Shown here: in pieces, positions 38,208 through 51,358 of the stretch
Position numbering within the stretch: the first letter of the stretch is position 1
Layout of the letters: the number at the start of each line of letters is the position of its first letter
Assembly (NCBI RefSeq): GCF_001053185.1
Contig: NZ_CSTD01000001.1
Location: forward strand, 738,333 to 802,332
Reading direction: 5' to 3'
Length of the DNA stretch: 64,000 bases
Source of the DNA: Mycobacterium bohemicum DSM 44277
GTDB taxonomy: Bacteria; Actinomycetota; Actinomycetes; Mycobacteriales; Mycobacteriaceae
Made by a program: the position numbers and the translations under genes
The notes under the pieces: generated by a model
What the model saw: only the letters and a program-made list of their open reading frames with translations
What the model was told of the DNA's origin: nothing
The model's database searches: none

Positions 38208-40034
38208 ATGGGTAGGCACAGCATGCCCGACCCTGACGACCCCGTCGACGAAACCACTCCCGACACCGCCGAACCGACCCAACCCGAGGAGTCGTCCGAC
38301 TACCCGGAGTTCCCCCCGCGACAGCCGGCCAGCTCGGAGCCTGCGCAGCCTTCGCCGTCGCTGTTCGGGCGGGCCGGCCACCGGGGGCTCGGCGACTGGC
38401 GGGGCGGTCACCGCAGCGAGGGCGGGCGCCGCGGCGTGAGCATCGGCGTGATCGTGGCCCTGGTCGCCGTCGTCGTGGTGGTGGGCACCGTGATCCTGTG
38501 GAGCTTCTTCGGCGACGCGCTGTCCAACCGGTCCCACCAGGCGGCCGGACGGTGCGTGGGCGGCAAGGAGTCCGTCGCGGTCATCGCCGACCCGTCCATC
38601 GCCGACGCCGTGCAGCAGCTGGCGGAAGGCTTCAACGCGACGGAGGGCCCCGTCGGCGACCACTGCATGGTGGTCGGCGTCAAGCCTTCCGGAGCCGACG
38701 CCGTGCTGGGCGGATTCGTCGGCAAGTGGCCCGCCGAGCTGGGCGCGCAGCCCGCGCTGTGGGTTCCGGGCAGTTCGATTTCGGCGGCGCGGCTTTCGGC
38801 GGCCGCTCAGCCCGGGGGGCAGAAGCTCATCACCGACAGCCGCTCGCTGGTGACGTCGCCGGTCGTGCTCGCGGTGCGGCCGGAGCTCTCGCAGGCCCTG
38901 GGCAACCAGAGCTGGGCCGCGCTGCCCGGCCTGCAGACAAACCCCAACGGATTGGCCGCGGTGAACCTGCCGGCCTGGGGATCGTTGCGGCTGGCGCTGC
39001 CCATGGGCGGCAACGGCGACGCCTCGTTCCTGGCCGGCGAGGCGATGAACGCGCTGCTGAAGCCCGGCGATCGGGCCGGCGCGCCGGTGCACGCGGTGGT
39101 CACCACCGAGCAGCAGCTGTACCAGCGCGGGCAGTCGCTACCGGATGCCAAGGGCGCGTTGGGTTTCTGGTTGCCGCCCGGGCCGGTGCCGGTGGCCGAC
39201 TACCCCACCGTCCTGCTCAGCGGGTCGTGGCTGACGCCCGAGCAGACCTCGGCCGCCAGCGAATTCGCCCGCTTCCTGCGCAAGCCCGAGCAGCTCGCCA
39301 AGCTGGCCAAGGCCGGTTTCCGGGTGAACGGGGTCAAGCCGCCGAGCAGCCCGGTCACCAGCTTCCCGGCGCTGCCCGACACGCTGTCGGTGGGCGACGA
39401 CGGCATGCGCGCGACGCTGGCCGAAGCCATGGCCGCCCCGGCGAGCGGGATGGCCGCGACGATCATGCTCGACCAGTCGATGCCCGGGGACGAAGGCGGT
39501 AAGACTCGGCTGGCCAACGTGATTGCGGCGCTCCAGGACAAGATCAAGGCGCTGCCGCCGACCGCCATCCTGGGTCTGTGGACCTTCGACGGTCACGAGG
39601 GCCGCTCGGAGGTGGCGAGCGGGCCGCTGTCCGACCCCGTCAGTCCTGGCAGTGGACAGCCGCGGGCGGCCGCGCTCAGCGCCGCGCTGGACAAGCAGTA
39701 CTCGTCGGCCGGCGGCGCGGTGTCGTTCACCACGCTGCGCATGTTGTACCAGGACGTGCAGGCTAAATATGTTGCGGGGCAGGCTAATTCGATCCTGGTG
39801 ATCACCTCGGGGCCGCACACCGACCAGAGCCTGGACGGGCCCGGGCTGCAGGACTTCATCCGCAAGAGCGCCGACCCGGCCAAGCCGATCGCCGTCAACG
39901 TCATCGACATCGGCAACGACCCGGACCGGGCGACCTGGCAGGCCGTGGCGCAACTCAGCGGCGGCGGCTACCAGAACCTGGCCACCTCGGCGTCCCCCGA
40001 CCTCGCCGCGGCGATCAACAACTATCTGAGCTGA
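38208..40034 (+). CDS. Membrane-anchored solute-binding/VWA-domain protein (Rv1836c-like)
   Basis: A 608-residue protein with an acidic, proline-rich cytoplasmic N-terminus of about 80 residues and one transmembrane helix (IGVIVALVAVVVVVGTVILW). A large extracellular part resembles a bacterial solute-binding fold (SVAVIADPSIADAVQQLAEG to FRVNGVKPP) followed by a VWA-like domain (ATIMLDQSMPGDEGGKTRL, SILVITSGPHTD). The MIDAS motif is degenerate (DQSMP instead of DxSxS), so metal binding is doubtful. Function unknown. Confidence 0.82.
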   Translation: MGRHSMPDPDDPVDETTPDTAEPTQPEESSDYPEFPPRQPASSEPAQPSPSLFGRAGHRGLGDWRGGHRSEGGRRGVSIGVIVALVAVVVVVGTVILWSFFGDALSNRSHQAAGRCVGGKESVAVIADPSIADAVQQLAEGFNATEGPVGDHCMVVGVKPSGADAVLGGFVGKWPAELGAQPALWVPGSSISAARLSAAAQPGGQKLITDSRSLVTSPVVLAVRPELSQALGNQSWAALPGLQTNPNGLAAVNLPAWGSLRLALPMGGNGDASFLAGEAMNALLKPGDRAGAPVHAVVTTEQQLYQRGQSLPDAKGALGFWLPPGPVPVADYPTVLLSGSWLTPEQTSAASEFARFLRKPEQLAKLAKAGFRVNGVKPPSSPVTSFPALPDTLSVGDDGMRATLAEAMAAPASGMAATIMLDQSMPGDEGGKTRLANVIAALQDKIKALPPTAILGLWTFDGHEGRSEVASGPLSDPVSPGSGQPRAAALSAALDKQYSSAGGAVSFTTLRMLYQDVQAKYVAGQANSILVITSGPHTDQSLDGPGLQDFIRKSADPAKPIAVNVIDIGNDPDRATWQAVAQLSGGGYQNLATSASPDLAAAINNYLS

Positions 40035-40142
40035 CCGGCCTCACTCCCGCAGGGTGCGTCCGTCGGCGTCCGGGCGCGCTGCGCCTCGATCGCCTCGAGG
40101 CCGCGACGCGGATAGCATCGGCACCGGTAGCGAAGGAGCGCA

Positions 40143-41003
40143 ATGAGCATCAACTTCACCCCCGATCCGCGGCTGTACCCGTTCGAGTCGCGCTGGTTCG
40201 ACAGCTCGCAGGGACGCATCCACTACATCGACGAGGGCGAGGGTCCGCCGCTGCTGCTGTGCCACGGCAACCCGACCTGGAGCTTCCTGTACCGCAACAT
40301 CGTCACCGCGCTGCGCGACCGTTTCCGTTGCATCGCACCGGATTACCTCGGGTTCGGCCTGTCGGACCGGCCTTCGGGATTCGGCTACAAAATCGACCAA
40401 CACGCGCGGGTGGTCGGCGAGTTCGTCGATCACCTCGGTCTCGACGGCTACCTCACCATGGGCCAGGACTGGGGCGGGCCCATCAGCATGGCGGTCGCGG
40501 TGCAGCGGGCCGACCGGGTGCTGGGCGTCGTGTTGGGCAACACCTGGTTCTGGCCGACGGACACGCTGAGCACAAAGCTGTTCAGTTGGGTGATGTCCAG
40601 TCCCCCAATGCAATACGCGATCCTGCACCGCAACTTCTTCGTCGAACGACTGATCCCGGCCGGGACCCGGGCCCGGCCCACCGCCGAGGTCATGGAGCAC
40701 TACCGGGCCGTGCAGCCGGACCCGGAGTCGCGCAGGGGCGTGGCCGAGATGCCGAAACAGATCATGGCCGCCCATGCCCTGCTCGCGCGGCTGGCCGAGG
40801 AAGTGCCGGCCAAGCTCGGCGCCAAACCGGCGCTGTTCGTCTGGGGCATGAAGGACTTCGCGTTCCGGCCCGGCCCCACGCTGCCCAGGATGCGCGCGGC
40901 CTTTCCCGACCATGTGCTCGTCGAATTGCCCGACGCCAAGCACTTCATCCAGGAGGATGCGCCCGACGAGATCGCCCGTGCCATAGCCGCGCGCTTCGGG
41001 TGA
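40143..41003 (+). CDS. Haloalkane dehalogenase-like alpha/beta hydrolase (Rv1833c/DmbC-like)
   Basis: A 286-residue alpha/beta hydrolase. The oxyanion loop is HGNPTWSFLYRN, the nucleophile Asp sits in GQDWGGPI, and the catalytic His is near the C-terminus in DAKHFIQEDAPDEIA. An Asp nucleophile in this context marks haloalkane dehalogenases, and the position matches Rv1833c (DmbC, subfamily III). The natural substrate is unknown. GAAGGAG precedes the ATG. The Rv1834 and Rv1835c equivalents expected nearby are missing. Confidence 0.85.
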   Translation: MSINFTPDPRLYPFESRWFDSSQGRIHYIDEGEGPPLLLCHGNPTWSFLYRNIVTALRDRFRCIAPDYLGFGLSDRPSGFGYKIDQHARVVGEFVDHLGLDGYLTMGQDWGGPISMAVAVQRADRVLGVVLGNTWFWPTDTLSTKLFSWVMSSPPMQYAILHRNFFVERLIPAGTRARPTAEVMEHYRAVQPDPESRRGVAEMPKQIMAAHALLARLAEEVPAKLGAKPALFVWGMKDFAFRPGPTLPRMRAAFPDHVLVELPDAKHFIQEDAPDEIARAIAARFG

Positions 41004-41016
41004 CCCGCTTGATTCC

Positions 41017-42285
41017 CTAGGCTGCGTGCCTGGCCAGTTCGACGCCGACCCGGATTTCGAGCTGGCTGACGGTGATCGTCGGTGCGCGCGGCGGGGCCGT
41101 CGACCGGTAGCTGGCCCCCGTCGGTGTGGTGAATACCGCGGTGTGCGTGTGGTCCTCGCCGACGCTGGTGTTCACCCGCCAACCCGGCGCCTCTTTGGCG
41201 TAGTTGCAGCTTTCGCACGAACCGAGCCCGTTGGCCGCGGTGGTGCGCCCGCCGCCGGCCCAGGGCTGCGCGTGATCGCGGTGCCGGATCGGCGCGTCGC
41301 AGTACGGGGTGCGGCACCGCCCGTCGCGCAGATCGATGAAGGCCGCCAGGCCGCGCGGAAATATGCGCGCGCGGGACTCCATGGCCACCAGCGCCCCACC
41401 GCGGGGGTGGGCGTAGAGCCGGCGCAGCGTTGCGCGCGAGCGTGGGTCGTCGGCGGCGCGCGAGACCATCGAGCGCGCGACCGCGGCCGGGACGGGCCCG
41501 TAGCCGGCGATATCCGCCGGCGTGTTGTCGCCGCCCAGCAGTGTCTCGTCGGTCATCACCAGGTTGATGGAGATCGGGATGGGGATCGCCGCGTCACGCC
41601 CGGTGATGCGCTCGACGAGGGTGTCGGCCATCACCTGCCCGCGGGCCCGTCCGTCGCAGCAGGTGTCGGCGGCGCGCTTGAGTGCCGCGTACGCCGCGAC
41701 ACCCTGCGCCACGGGCAGCAAGGCGGTCAGGTAGGTCATCGTGTCCGGGGCCGGCCGGATCGTTACCGAGCGTTCGTTCTCGGCCTTCGCCGCACGATCG
41801 ACCACGGCGTGCGGGTCCAATCGATACGCGATCGCCTTCGCGGAAGCGGCGATTCGGGCGTCGCCCTTTCCTTCGAGCGTCGCCGGATCGGCGCACATTT
41901 CGGCATCGAGCGTGCGGCGGTCTTCGACGTCCAGGCACGCGCTCTCGCGCACGATCAGCGTGGCCCGCCATTCGGAGAGCACCCCGGATTCGAGGGCGGC
42001 CAGCGTGTGCGGCATCTCGCGCACCAGGGCCTTGGCGAACCCGAGGTGCCGGCTGCCGCGTGCCGGGGAATCTCGTCGCGCCAGCGCGACCTCGCTGGCC
42101 ACGCCGCGGCCGCGCCGTGCGGCCGGTATTCCCGCGGCCGCCTCCGCCGCCCGCCGCGCCGCATCCAGGGCGGCCCGGGCCTGGCCGGCCGCCGCGGCAG
42201 ACTTGACCCGTTCCAACACCGCGATGCGCTGCACCAGCGCGGCCTCATCGGCCGTCGGGTCCACCACGGCCAAAGTCTCGAACAT
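41017..42285 (-). CDS. 13E12-type DUF222/HNH endonuclease-domain protein
   Basis: A 422-residue member of the mycobacterial 13E12 repeat family. The N-terminal DUF222 helical region covers roughly residues 20-300. The C-terminal HNH domain reads DGRCRTPYCDAPIRHRDHAQ, then ANGLGSCESCNYAKEAPGW with zinc Cys pairs and the HNH residues. These multicopy genes are prone to recombination; nuclease activity is presumed but unproven. It sits between the dehalogenase and glycine-cleavage genes, where M. tuberculosis has none. ATG 42285 (MFETLAV) is the usual family start; 42315 is the alternative. Confidence 0.83.
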   Translation of the reverse strand: MFETLAVVDPTADEAALVQRIAVLERVKSAAAAGQARAALDAARRAAEAAAGIPAARRGRGVASEVALARRDSPARGSRHLGFAKALVREMPHTLAALESGVLSEWRATLIVRESACLDVEDRRTLDAEMCADPATLEGKGDARIAASAKAIAYRLDPHAVVDRAAKAENERSVTIRPAPDTMTYLTALLPVAQGVAAYAALKRAADTCCDGRARGQVMADTLVERITGRDAAIPIPISINLVMTDETLLGGDNTPADIAGYGPVPAAVARSMVSRAADDPRSRATLRRLYAHPRGGALVAMESRARIFPRGLAAFIDLRDGRCRTPYCDAPIRHRDHAQPWAGGGRTTAANGLGSCESCNYAKEAPGWRVNTSVGEDHTHTAVFTTPTGASYRSTAPPRAPTITVSQLEIRVGVELARHAA

Positions 42286-42324
42286 ACGTGCGATGGTAAC
42301 CGGGCCCACCGACACGGCGCCGCG

Positions 42325-42705
42325 TCAGCGGCTTGGCGGGGCCGGCGCCCGCACGATCAGGCCGTGTGACCAGCCGGCGACCACGACGAGAACGCCCGCG
42401 GCGATCAGCCGGGCATCGCGTCGCCACGCGCCCACCGTCATGACGACGTCGCCGACCAGGCGCACCGCCTGCGCGCTCGGGGGCATGTGCTCCAGCACGT
42501 ACTTGCCGCGTCGGGTCGAGCGAAGCCGCGTGTTGTCCGCGCGCAGCAGGAACGCCGAGGCCACGGCCGGGATGAGGAAGTGAACGGCGAGACCCGGGGT
42601 GCGACGTCCCGTCCAGATCAACGGCAGCGAAACGACTTCCGCGCCCACGTCGGCGGCCAGCTTCGCCCAGCGGATCTGGTGTAGGACAAGGTCTTCGTCG
42701 TTCAT
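42325..42705 (-). CDS. Small membrane protein, hypothetical
   Basis: A 126-residue protein beginning MNDEDLVLHQIRWAKLAADV. Hydrophobic stretches AVHFLIPAVASAFLLRA and ARLIAAGVLVVVAGWSHGLI, plus weaker ones near VGDVVMTVGAW, suggest two to four membrane passes. No family recognised. It starts 36 bases after the gcvB stop on the same strand, so it may be at the end of the glycine-riboswitch transcript. Confidence 0.55.
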   Translation of the reverse strand: MNDEDLVLHQIRWAKLAADVGAEVVSLPLIWTGRRTPGLAVHFLIPAVASAFLLRADNTRLRSTRRGKYVLEHMPPSAQAVRLVGDVVMTVGAWRRDARLIAAGVLVVVAGWSHGLIVRAPAPPSR

Positions 42706-42740
42706 TGGATGCCGCTCTCCGGTTTTCGACCCGCCCGGAA

Positions 42741-45575
<2,835 letters not shown>

Positions 45576-45627
45576 TCCTGGCGGGCAAAGGGGCGACTAG
45601 GACGGACGAGAACACAGCACTAGCGGC

Positions 45628-45830
45628 CCTCTCCCTCTGTCTTCACCCGTGCGCCGGGTGCCTGAGAGATTCGGCGCCGGAGAAGTGTCCGAACGCCTTT
45701 CCCCATCGGCGGGTGTGTCACCACCGCTTTCCAGAGGCGTCGTTAACTCGTGCGGTCCGGGTGCCTGAGAGGTTGACGGAGAGGTGTTGCTCCTTCGGCG
45801 CCCGTAGCTGGTGGCCACGGGACTCTCCCG
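45628..45830 (-). promoter_or_regulatory. Tandem glycine riboswitch upstream of gcvB
   Basis: On the minus strand two gcvT-type aptamers follow one another. Each carries the conserved CTCTCAGGCACC segment (minus-strand matches at 45771-45760 and 45668-45657, about 103 bases apart). GGAGAG and GCCGAAGGAGCAA open the first and CGCCGATGGGGAAAG the second. The tandem form binds two glycines and normally turns on glycine-cleavage genes when glycine is high. A GAGGGAGAGG element at the 3' edge leads into the gcvB leader. Confidence 0.93.
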
Positions 45831-45882
45831 CTCGAGTGCGACGCGTTGTCCAGTTTAGCGCCGGGGGCGCGTGGCGGCGCAG

Positions 45883-46512
<630 letters not shown>

Positions 46513-46783
46513 GGTGGTTCCTCTCGCCGATCGCGCTCTCGTTACTAGCTGCGTCCTGGCTGCCGCGCAGCCACGTTTGCTCAGGCCCGAGTGCTGAAGA
46601 GCTTACGCTGTTCGGTAGCTGCCGCGCCTTGTGTGGTGCTCAAATTATGGCCGCCGCCGGGCGCAGTGGGCGCGCTATCCGCCAGGCGTGTCGACATCGG
46701 GGCGCCAGTTGAGACGGATCCGTGATGTCGTCGACGGGCGCAGTGGCCGCGGCGAAATGGGCCGCGACCAGCATCGACACGGT
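46513..46783. other. Intergenic region upstream of resR
   Basis: This 271-base gap between the Rv1829-like stop and the resR start should contain the resR promoter. I see no gene or strong repeat in it. Confidence 0.3.
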
Positions 46784-47278
46784 TCAGGTCGCCTTGAAAT
46801 CGTCCGGGGAGACGCTGTCGAGGAATTCCTTGAATTTCTCCACCTCGTCCTCGCGCACGGCGGTGCCGCCCTCCTCGTCGCTCTCATCGGGGATCAACAG
46901 GCCGGCCTGGGCGAGCACGGCCTCCTCGACGTAGATCGGGACGCCGACCCGCAGCGCGATGGCCACCGAGTCCGACGGCCGGGCCGACACGGTGATGTTG
47001 CGATCGAAGATGAGGTCCGCGTAGAAGGTGCCCTCCTGCAGGTCCACGATGCGCACTTCTTTGAGCGAATGGCCAAGCGCCGCAATGATATCCCTGATCA
47101 AGTCGTGGGTCAGCGGGCGAGGTGGCTCGACGCCCTGCTGTTCGAGCGCGATCGCGGCGGCCTCCGACTGACCGATCCAGATCGGCAGGTATCGGTCCCC
47201 GTTCGCCTCGCGCAGCAACAACACCGGTTGGTTTTGCGGCTGCTCGACGCGAATGCCGACAACACGAACTTCACCCAT
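46784..47278 (-). CDS. Bifunctional nuclease-family protein, DUF151 (Rv1829-like)
   Basis: A 164-residue protein with the BFN/DUF151 fold: GEVRVVGIRVEQPQNQPVLL, LPIWIGQSEAAAIALEQQGV and RPSDSVAIALRVGVPIYV are family motifs. Plant and bacterial relatives have nuclease activity; the mycobacterial role is unsettled. The start at 47278 (MGEVRVV) gives the normal length; upstream in-frame codons extend to 47320 but lack support. It lies between two MerR-type regulator genes. Confidence 0.88.
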   Translation of the reverse strand: MGEVRVVGIRVEQPQNQPVLLLREANGDRYLPIWIGQSEAAAIALEQQGVEPPRPLTHDLIRDIIAALGHSLKEVRIVDLQEGTFYADLIFDRNITVSARPSDSVAIALRVGVPIYVEEAVLAQAGLLIPDESDEEGGTAVREDEVEKFKEFLDSVSPDDFKAT

Positions 47279-47364
47279 CTGTGTCCGCCCTCCGCAATTG
47301 CTGCCGTGTCCGACGCGCACTCGGCCCGACGACGAAACCGAGCCCGTCGAACGAAGTCTAGTCC

Positions 47365-48114
47365 TCAGCGATGGAGTACGTCGCGAACGGCGGATTTGAC
47401 CAACGACGTGTGCAACGTGATCGCGAGCGCGGCCACCTCACGCACCAGGTCGTCGGCGCGGTCGCGGGCCCCGGCCTTGCCGGCTTTGACTACCGGCCCG
47501 GCGATTTGGGCGATCAGGTCGGACTGTCGGTCGGCCGCCGAGCGGAAGGCGCGCAGGTGGCGCGGCTCCACGCCGTAGTCCGACAGCGCCCGGGCGCACT
47601 GCAGGATCACGACGGCCTGCTCGTCGAAGAAGCCGCCCGGGCCGGTGGTGATCACCCCGGCCTTGAGCAGCGCCGTCAGCAGATCGGCGTCGACGCCCGA
47701 GCGCTCCAGCACGTCCTCACGGCTCAGCCGGACATGGGCCGAGGCCGGCGCCGCCGCCTCGGCGGCCTCCGGGCCCGCCGGCGCGGACGTTCCCGGCACC
47801 GAGACCAATCGCGGTACGCCGTAAGGCGATCCGAACGGGGGCAGTTCACCGTCAGGCTGGGCGTCCAACTGCGCCCTGATCACCTTCAGGGGCAGGTAAT
47901 GGTCGCGCTGCGCGGTGAGGATGAACCGCAACCGCGCGCAGTCGTACGCGGTGAACCTGCGATAGCCCGACGCGGCGCGCTGCGGCGTCACCAGTCCCTC
48001 GGCCTCCAGGAACCGGATCTTGGAGATGGTGACATCGGGGAAATCGGGCCTCAGCAGCTCCAGGACCGCCCCGATCGACATCCCTGCCAGCGGCGGGCTA
48101 TCCGGTGCGGTCAC
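47365..48114 (-). CDS. MerR-family regulator (Rv1828-like)
   Basis: A 249-residue regulator. The DNA-binding winged helix is [20 protein letters not shown] to [20 protein letters not shown]. The C-terminal effector half includes [20 protein letters not shown] and [20 protein letters not shown]. It lacks the metal-binding Cys of classical MerR. GTG 48114 overlaps the garA stop by one base (TAGTG), so the two are cotranslated. Confidence 0.9.
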   Translation of the reverse strand: MTAPDSPPLAGMSIGAVLELLRPDFPDVTISKIRFLEAEGLVTPQRAASGYRRFTAYDCARLRFILTAQRDHYLPLKVIRAQLDAQPDGELPPFGSPYGVPRLVSVPGTSAPAGPEAAEAAAPASAHVRLSREDVLERSGVDADLLTALLKAGVITTGPGGFFDEQAVVILQCARALSDYGVEPRHLRAFRSAADRQSDLIAQIAGPVVKAGKAGARDRADDLVREVAALAITLHTSLVKSAVRDVLHR

Positions 48115-48587
48115 TAGCCCGAAGATCCTCCGTCGTCGTCGCCCTGCTTGGGTCCGGTCAGAAAGACCAGGCGGAACTTGCCGATCTGCACCTCGTCGCC
48201 GTTGGCGAGGACGGCCGAGTCCACCGGTTCGCGGTTGACGTAGGTGCCGTTCAGGCTACCGACGTCGACGACATGGAATTCGTTGCTCTCCAAGCGGAAT
48301 TCGGCATGACGGCGGCTGACGGTGACGTCGTCGAGGAAGATGTCGCTGTCGGGATGCCGGCCCGCGGACGTGACGGGCTGATCCAGCAGGAAGCGCGACC
48401 CCGCGTTCGGTCCCCGCTTGACGACCAGCAACGCCGAGCCCGCCGGCAGCCCCTCGACGCCGGACACCGCGCTCTCGGCCCCCGCCTGCGCGGGAGCGTC
48501 CAGTTCGTTGAGGAAGTCGGCTCTGAAGACCGACGTCGTCTCAACGGTGACTTCGTCGGAAGTCTGGTCGTTATCCATGTCCGTCAC
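48114..48587 (-). CDS. garA: FHA-domain regulator GarA
   Basis: A 157-residue phospho-switch that inhibits 2-oxoglutarate dehydrogenase and glutamate dehydrogenase and activates glutamate synthase. PknB/PknG phosphorylate the N-terminal threonines, visible in VTVETTSVF near residues 14-19. The FHA domain carries the phosphopeptide-binding residues in [22 protein letters not shown] and [17 protein letters not shown] 48587 (MTDMDNDQ) follows GAGGAG and matches the known start; longer in-frame versions are unlikely. A 282-base gap upstream probably holds the promoter. Confidence 0.95.
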   Translation of the reverse strand: MTDMDNDQTSDEVTVETTSVFRADFLNELDAPAQAGAESAVSGVEGLPAGSALLVVKRGPNAGSRFLLDQPVTSAGRHPDSDIFLDDVTVSRRHAEFRLESNEFHVVDVGSLNGTYVNREPVDSAVLANGDEVQIGKFRLVFLTGPKQGDDDGGSSG

Positions 48588-48869
48588 GCGCTGCTCCTCA
48601 CTGGCCGCTGTGGCGTTGTCTGACCGGGCCGCTCGGCCGGCTGATTCCTCACTGAGTTCTCGTCGCCCGGTATGGCCGATCCCTGACTGCCTGCCGCTCT
48701 CCTGTGTGTCGACCGTACCGCGCACTGGTGGGCAATGTCCCCACCACGCAGGGATCGAAAGCCCGATTGCCCGACTTCCCCCAGGCGTGGCCCGGAACCC
48801 CCTGCTGACCCCGCGGGCCCGCGGCGCTGTTCGTGTTGCCGCGCGGGCTGGCAGGGACACTAGCAACCG

Positions 48870-49268
48870 TCATTCGGTCAACGTTCCGCGGTATGCCTCT
48901 GCGTCGTGCAGCGACGCGATGGCCGCCTGCAAGTCGGCGGGGTCGCCGACCTTGACGTCGAGCAGCCAGCCGGCCCCGTACGGGTCCGAATTGACCAGTT
49001 GGGGGCTGCCTTCCAGCTCCCCGTTCACCGCGACCACCGTGCCCGAGACCGGGGCGTAGAGGTCGGACACCGATTTCGTGGACTCCACCTCACCGAACGA
49101 CTCCCCGGCGGTCAGTTGGGTGCCCACGTCGGGCAGCTGCACGAAGACGACATCGCCGAGGGCCGACTGCGCAAAGTCGGTGATTCCCACCCGGGCGACG
49201 TCATCACCGCTGCGGCGAACCCACTCGTGCTCGGCGGTGTAGTACAGGTCGGACGGGATATCGCTCAC
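48870..49268 (-). CDS. gcvH: Glycine cleavage system H protein
   Basis: A 132-residue lipoyl carrier protein that shuttles the aminomethyl group between P, T and L proteins. It starts [19 protein letters not shown]. The lipoylated lysine is in [15 protein letters not shown], and [12 protein letters not shown] is conserved. GTG 49268 is the family start; extension to 49298 is possible but unsupported. It starts 26 bases after the Rv1825-like stop. Confidence 0.95.
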   Translation of the reverse strand: MSDIPSDLYYTAEHEWVRRSGDDVARVGITDFAQSALGDVVFVQLPDVGTQLTAGESFGEVESTKSVSDLYAPVSGTVVAVNGELEGSPQLVNSDPYGAGWLLDVKVGDPADLQAAIASLHDAEAYRGTLTE

Positions 49269-49294
49269 GAGTAGTCCTGTTCTGGTCGGCTTGC

Positions 49295-50176
49295 TCACTT
49301 GACGGGCTGAGCGTATTGGTGCGGTTTTGGTTGCCGCAAGGTGGTCACATCCACGCGGTTCGCCTGCTGCACGGACATCCGCGCGCCGACGCGCTTGACG
49401 CTGTCCTCCGCGCCGCCGGGAATGTTCATGGCGGCGGCCAGGGTCGGTGGATCGCCAATGGCCAGAATCGAATACGGGGGCGCCAGCGTCCTGGTGTCGA
49501 CGATCAGCGAGCCCGGGGTGCCGAGCACCCAGGTGTCGACGCCCACCCGCACGGACTGGTGGGGGTCGTTGATCTCGATCGCCTCGGCGCCGGCGGCGCG
49601 CAATTCGTTGATCACGTCGAGCATCGCCTCGGGCGAAACGCCCGGGCCCGGGTCCTCGATCGTGACGGTGACGCCGGGCCCGGTGGCGCCGACGGAGCCG
49701 GCCAGGACCGAGAGGGCGGCCAGCCGCGCCTGCGCGGCCTGGATGGCGGCCTGGTCGCTATTGCCGGACGCCTGAAGCGAATTCAGCGTGTTCTGCAGCT
49801 CGCTGACTTCGGTGTTGAGCGTCGCCTCGCGCTGGCGCAACGAATCGAGCAGCACCAACAGGTCGGCGGGGCGGGCGGTGTCCAGCGAGTCCCCCGTCCG
49901 GGTCTGGCGGACCTGGGTGGCGATGCCGACCCCGAGGGCCAGGCAGAGCAGGATCGCCAGCACGCCGAAGGTCAGGCGGGAGCGGCCGCCCTGGGCCAGC
50001 GCCGACAGGCGGTTGCGGCGCCCGATCTCCGGGCCTTTCGCCGGCAACTCGTGGCGGCCGCGCTGGACGGCCGCGTTGTGCTCCGGGCTGTCGTTTTCCC
50101 GGCCCGCGCGGTCCGGCGGATCCTGGCTCATCTCGCTCGTGTCGCCCATGTCGGTCATGTCCCCGCCCGTCGTCAT
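49295..50176 (-). CDS. DUF881 membrane protein (Rv1825-like)
   Basis: A 293-residue protein with a hydrophilic N-terminus of about 67 residues and one helix, [22 protein letters not shown] coiled-coil-prone section ([20 protein letters not shown]) is followed by the DUF881 domain ([13 protein letters not shown] to [16 protein letters not shown]). The long extracytoplasmic domain and cluster context suggest a cell-envelope or division role (inference). Its start overlaps the sbp stop (ATGA). Confidence 0.85.
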   Translation of the reverse strand: MTTGGDMTDMGDTSEMSQDPPDRAGRENDSPEHNAAVQRGRHELPAKGPEIGRRNRLSALAQGGRSRLTFGVLAILLCLALGVGIATQVRQTRTGDSLDTARPADLLVLLDSLRQREATLNTEVSELQNTLNSLQASGNSDQAAIQAAQARLAALSVLAGSVGATGPGVTVTIEDPGPGVSPEAMLDVINELRAAGAEAIEINDPHQSVRVGVDTWVLGTPGSLIVDTRTLAPPYSILAIGDPPTLAAAMNIPGGAEDSVKRVGARMSVQQANRVDVTTLRQPKPHQYAQPVK

Positions 50177-50505
50177 GCCCCGAACAGCCGCCGCCGCAGC
50201 GCGGCGGCGTTGCCGAAGATGCGGATGCCCAGCACGACGATGATGGCCGTCGACAACTGCGTGCCGACACCGAGCTGGTCGCCGACGTAGACGATCAGGG
50301 CGGCCACCAGGACGTTGAACACGAACGAGACCACGAACACCTTCGGGTCGAAGATCCGTTCGAGGTAGGCGCGCAGCCCGCCGAAGACGGCGTCGAGCGC
50401 GGCCACCACCGCGATCGGCAGATACGGCTGGACCGCCTCGGGAACCGCCGGGTGAAAGATCAGGCCCAGCACGATCCCGATCACCAGCGCCGCAATGCCG
50501 ATCAT
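50173..50505 (-). CDS. sbp: Small basic membrane protein, DUF1290 (Rv1824-like)
   Basis: A 110-residue protein with about three hydrophobic helices (IGIAALVIGIVLGLIF, VFVVSFVFNVLVAALIVYVG and the segment near SIAVVA-like DAVFGGLRAY) and a basic end, ALRRRLFGA. The DUF1290/Sbp family lies between two DUF881 genes here and in other actinobacteria and Bacillus, near division genes. Function unknown. Confidence 0.85.
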   Translation of the reverse strand: MIGIAALVIGIVLGLIFHPAVPEAVQPYLPIAVVAALDAVFGGLRAYLERIFDPKVFVVSFVFNVLVAALIVYVGDQLGVGTQLSTAIIVVLGIRIFGNAAALRRRLFGA

Positions 50506-50524
50506 GGTCGGCCCTCCCTGTGTG

Positions 50525-51358
50525 TCATTGCGGCCCAATCGGTTTGGCGAATTTCAGCTCGCGGACCGATCCGGCCGGCAGCGAGAGGCCGTCGCTGACG
50601 TTCACGGTCACGCCGACACCGTAGGACACCTCCAGCAGCCGCAGGCGCTGCAAGCCGGCGCTGCGGTCGAACGCGTCCCGCATCGCGTTCGGCGGGCCGA
50701 CCGCCAAGATGGCGTACGGGCTGCCCGTCGGGGTGTTGTCGACCAGGATCGCGCCGCCGGCCTGGCGGATTGTCACGTCGGGGCCGATGCGGACCCCGCC
50801 GACGGAGACGGCCTCGGCGCCGCTGGCCCACAACGAGTTGACGACCAGCTGCAGGTCGCGGTCGAGGATGATCTGGCGGCTGCCGTTGACCCGCTGCTTG
50901 GAGACGTCGGACAGGTTCGGTCCGGCACCGGGGTCGGTCACGGTCACCGTCAGGCCCGGGCCGATGATCGGCCTGCTGGCCGCGGCCAGGCTGAGCGCGT
51001 CGAGGCGGCCCAGCAGCCGCTGGCCCTCGGCGTCGTCGGTCAGCGCCAGGCGCTGCACCTCGTCGACGCGGGTGGCCAGCGCCCCGCGGCGCTGGGCGAG
51101 CCCGGTGGCGGCGGCCTCGGTCGAGCGCACGTTTCGCACCAGCAGCTGCTGCGCGGTGCGCACCCCGGGGGCCACCGAGCGGGCCTGGGCGACGGCGGCC
51201 CGTTTGGCGGCTGCGGCCGCATAGCCGGGATCGAGGTGCTCGGACAACAGCGCGCGCAGCAACGAGGGCACCGGGATCAGGGTCGGGCGGGACGCCACGT
51301 GGGCGCTGCGTCCGGCGTTGGGGTCGTAGCCCCCGAGCAGACGGTCCCGGTCAGCCAT
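50525..51358 (-). CDS. DUF881 membrane-associated protein (Rv1823-like)
   Basis: A 277-residue paralogue of the Rv1825-like protein. The DUF881 region is [20 protein letters not shown] to [18 protein letters not shown]. The N-terminal part ([20 protein letters not shown]) is less hydrophobic than in its paralogue, so membrane attachment is uncertain. ATG 51358 ([13 protein letters not shown]) overlaps the pgsA2 end by 8 bases. Confidence 0.83.
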   Translation of the reverse strand: MADRDRLLGGYDPNAGRSAHVASRPTLIPVPSLLRALLSEHLDPGYAAAAAKRAAVAQARSVAPGVRTAQQLLVRNVRSTEAAATGLAQRRGALATRVDEVQRLALTDDAEGQRLLGRLDALSLAAASRPIIGPGLTVTVTDPGAGPNLSDVSKQRVNGSRQIILDRDLQLVVNSLWASGAEAVSVGGVRIGPDVTIRQAGGAILVDNTPTGSPYAILAVGPPNAMRDAFDRSAGLQRLRLLEVSYGVGVTVNVSDGLSLPAGSVRELKFAKPIGPQ

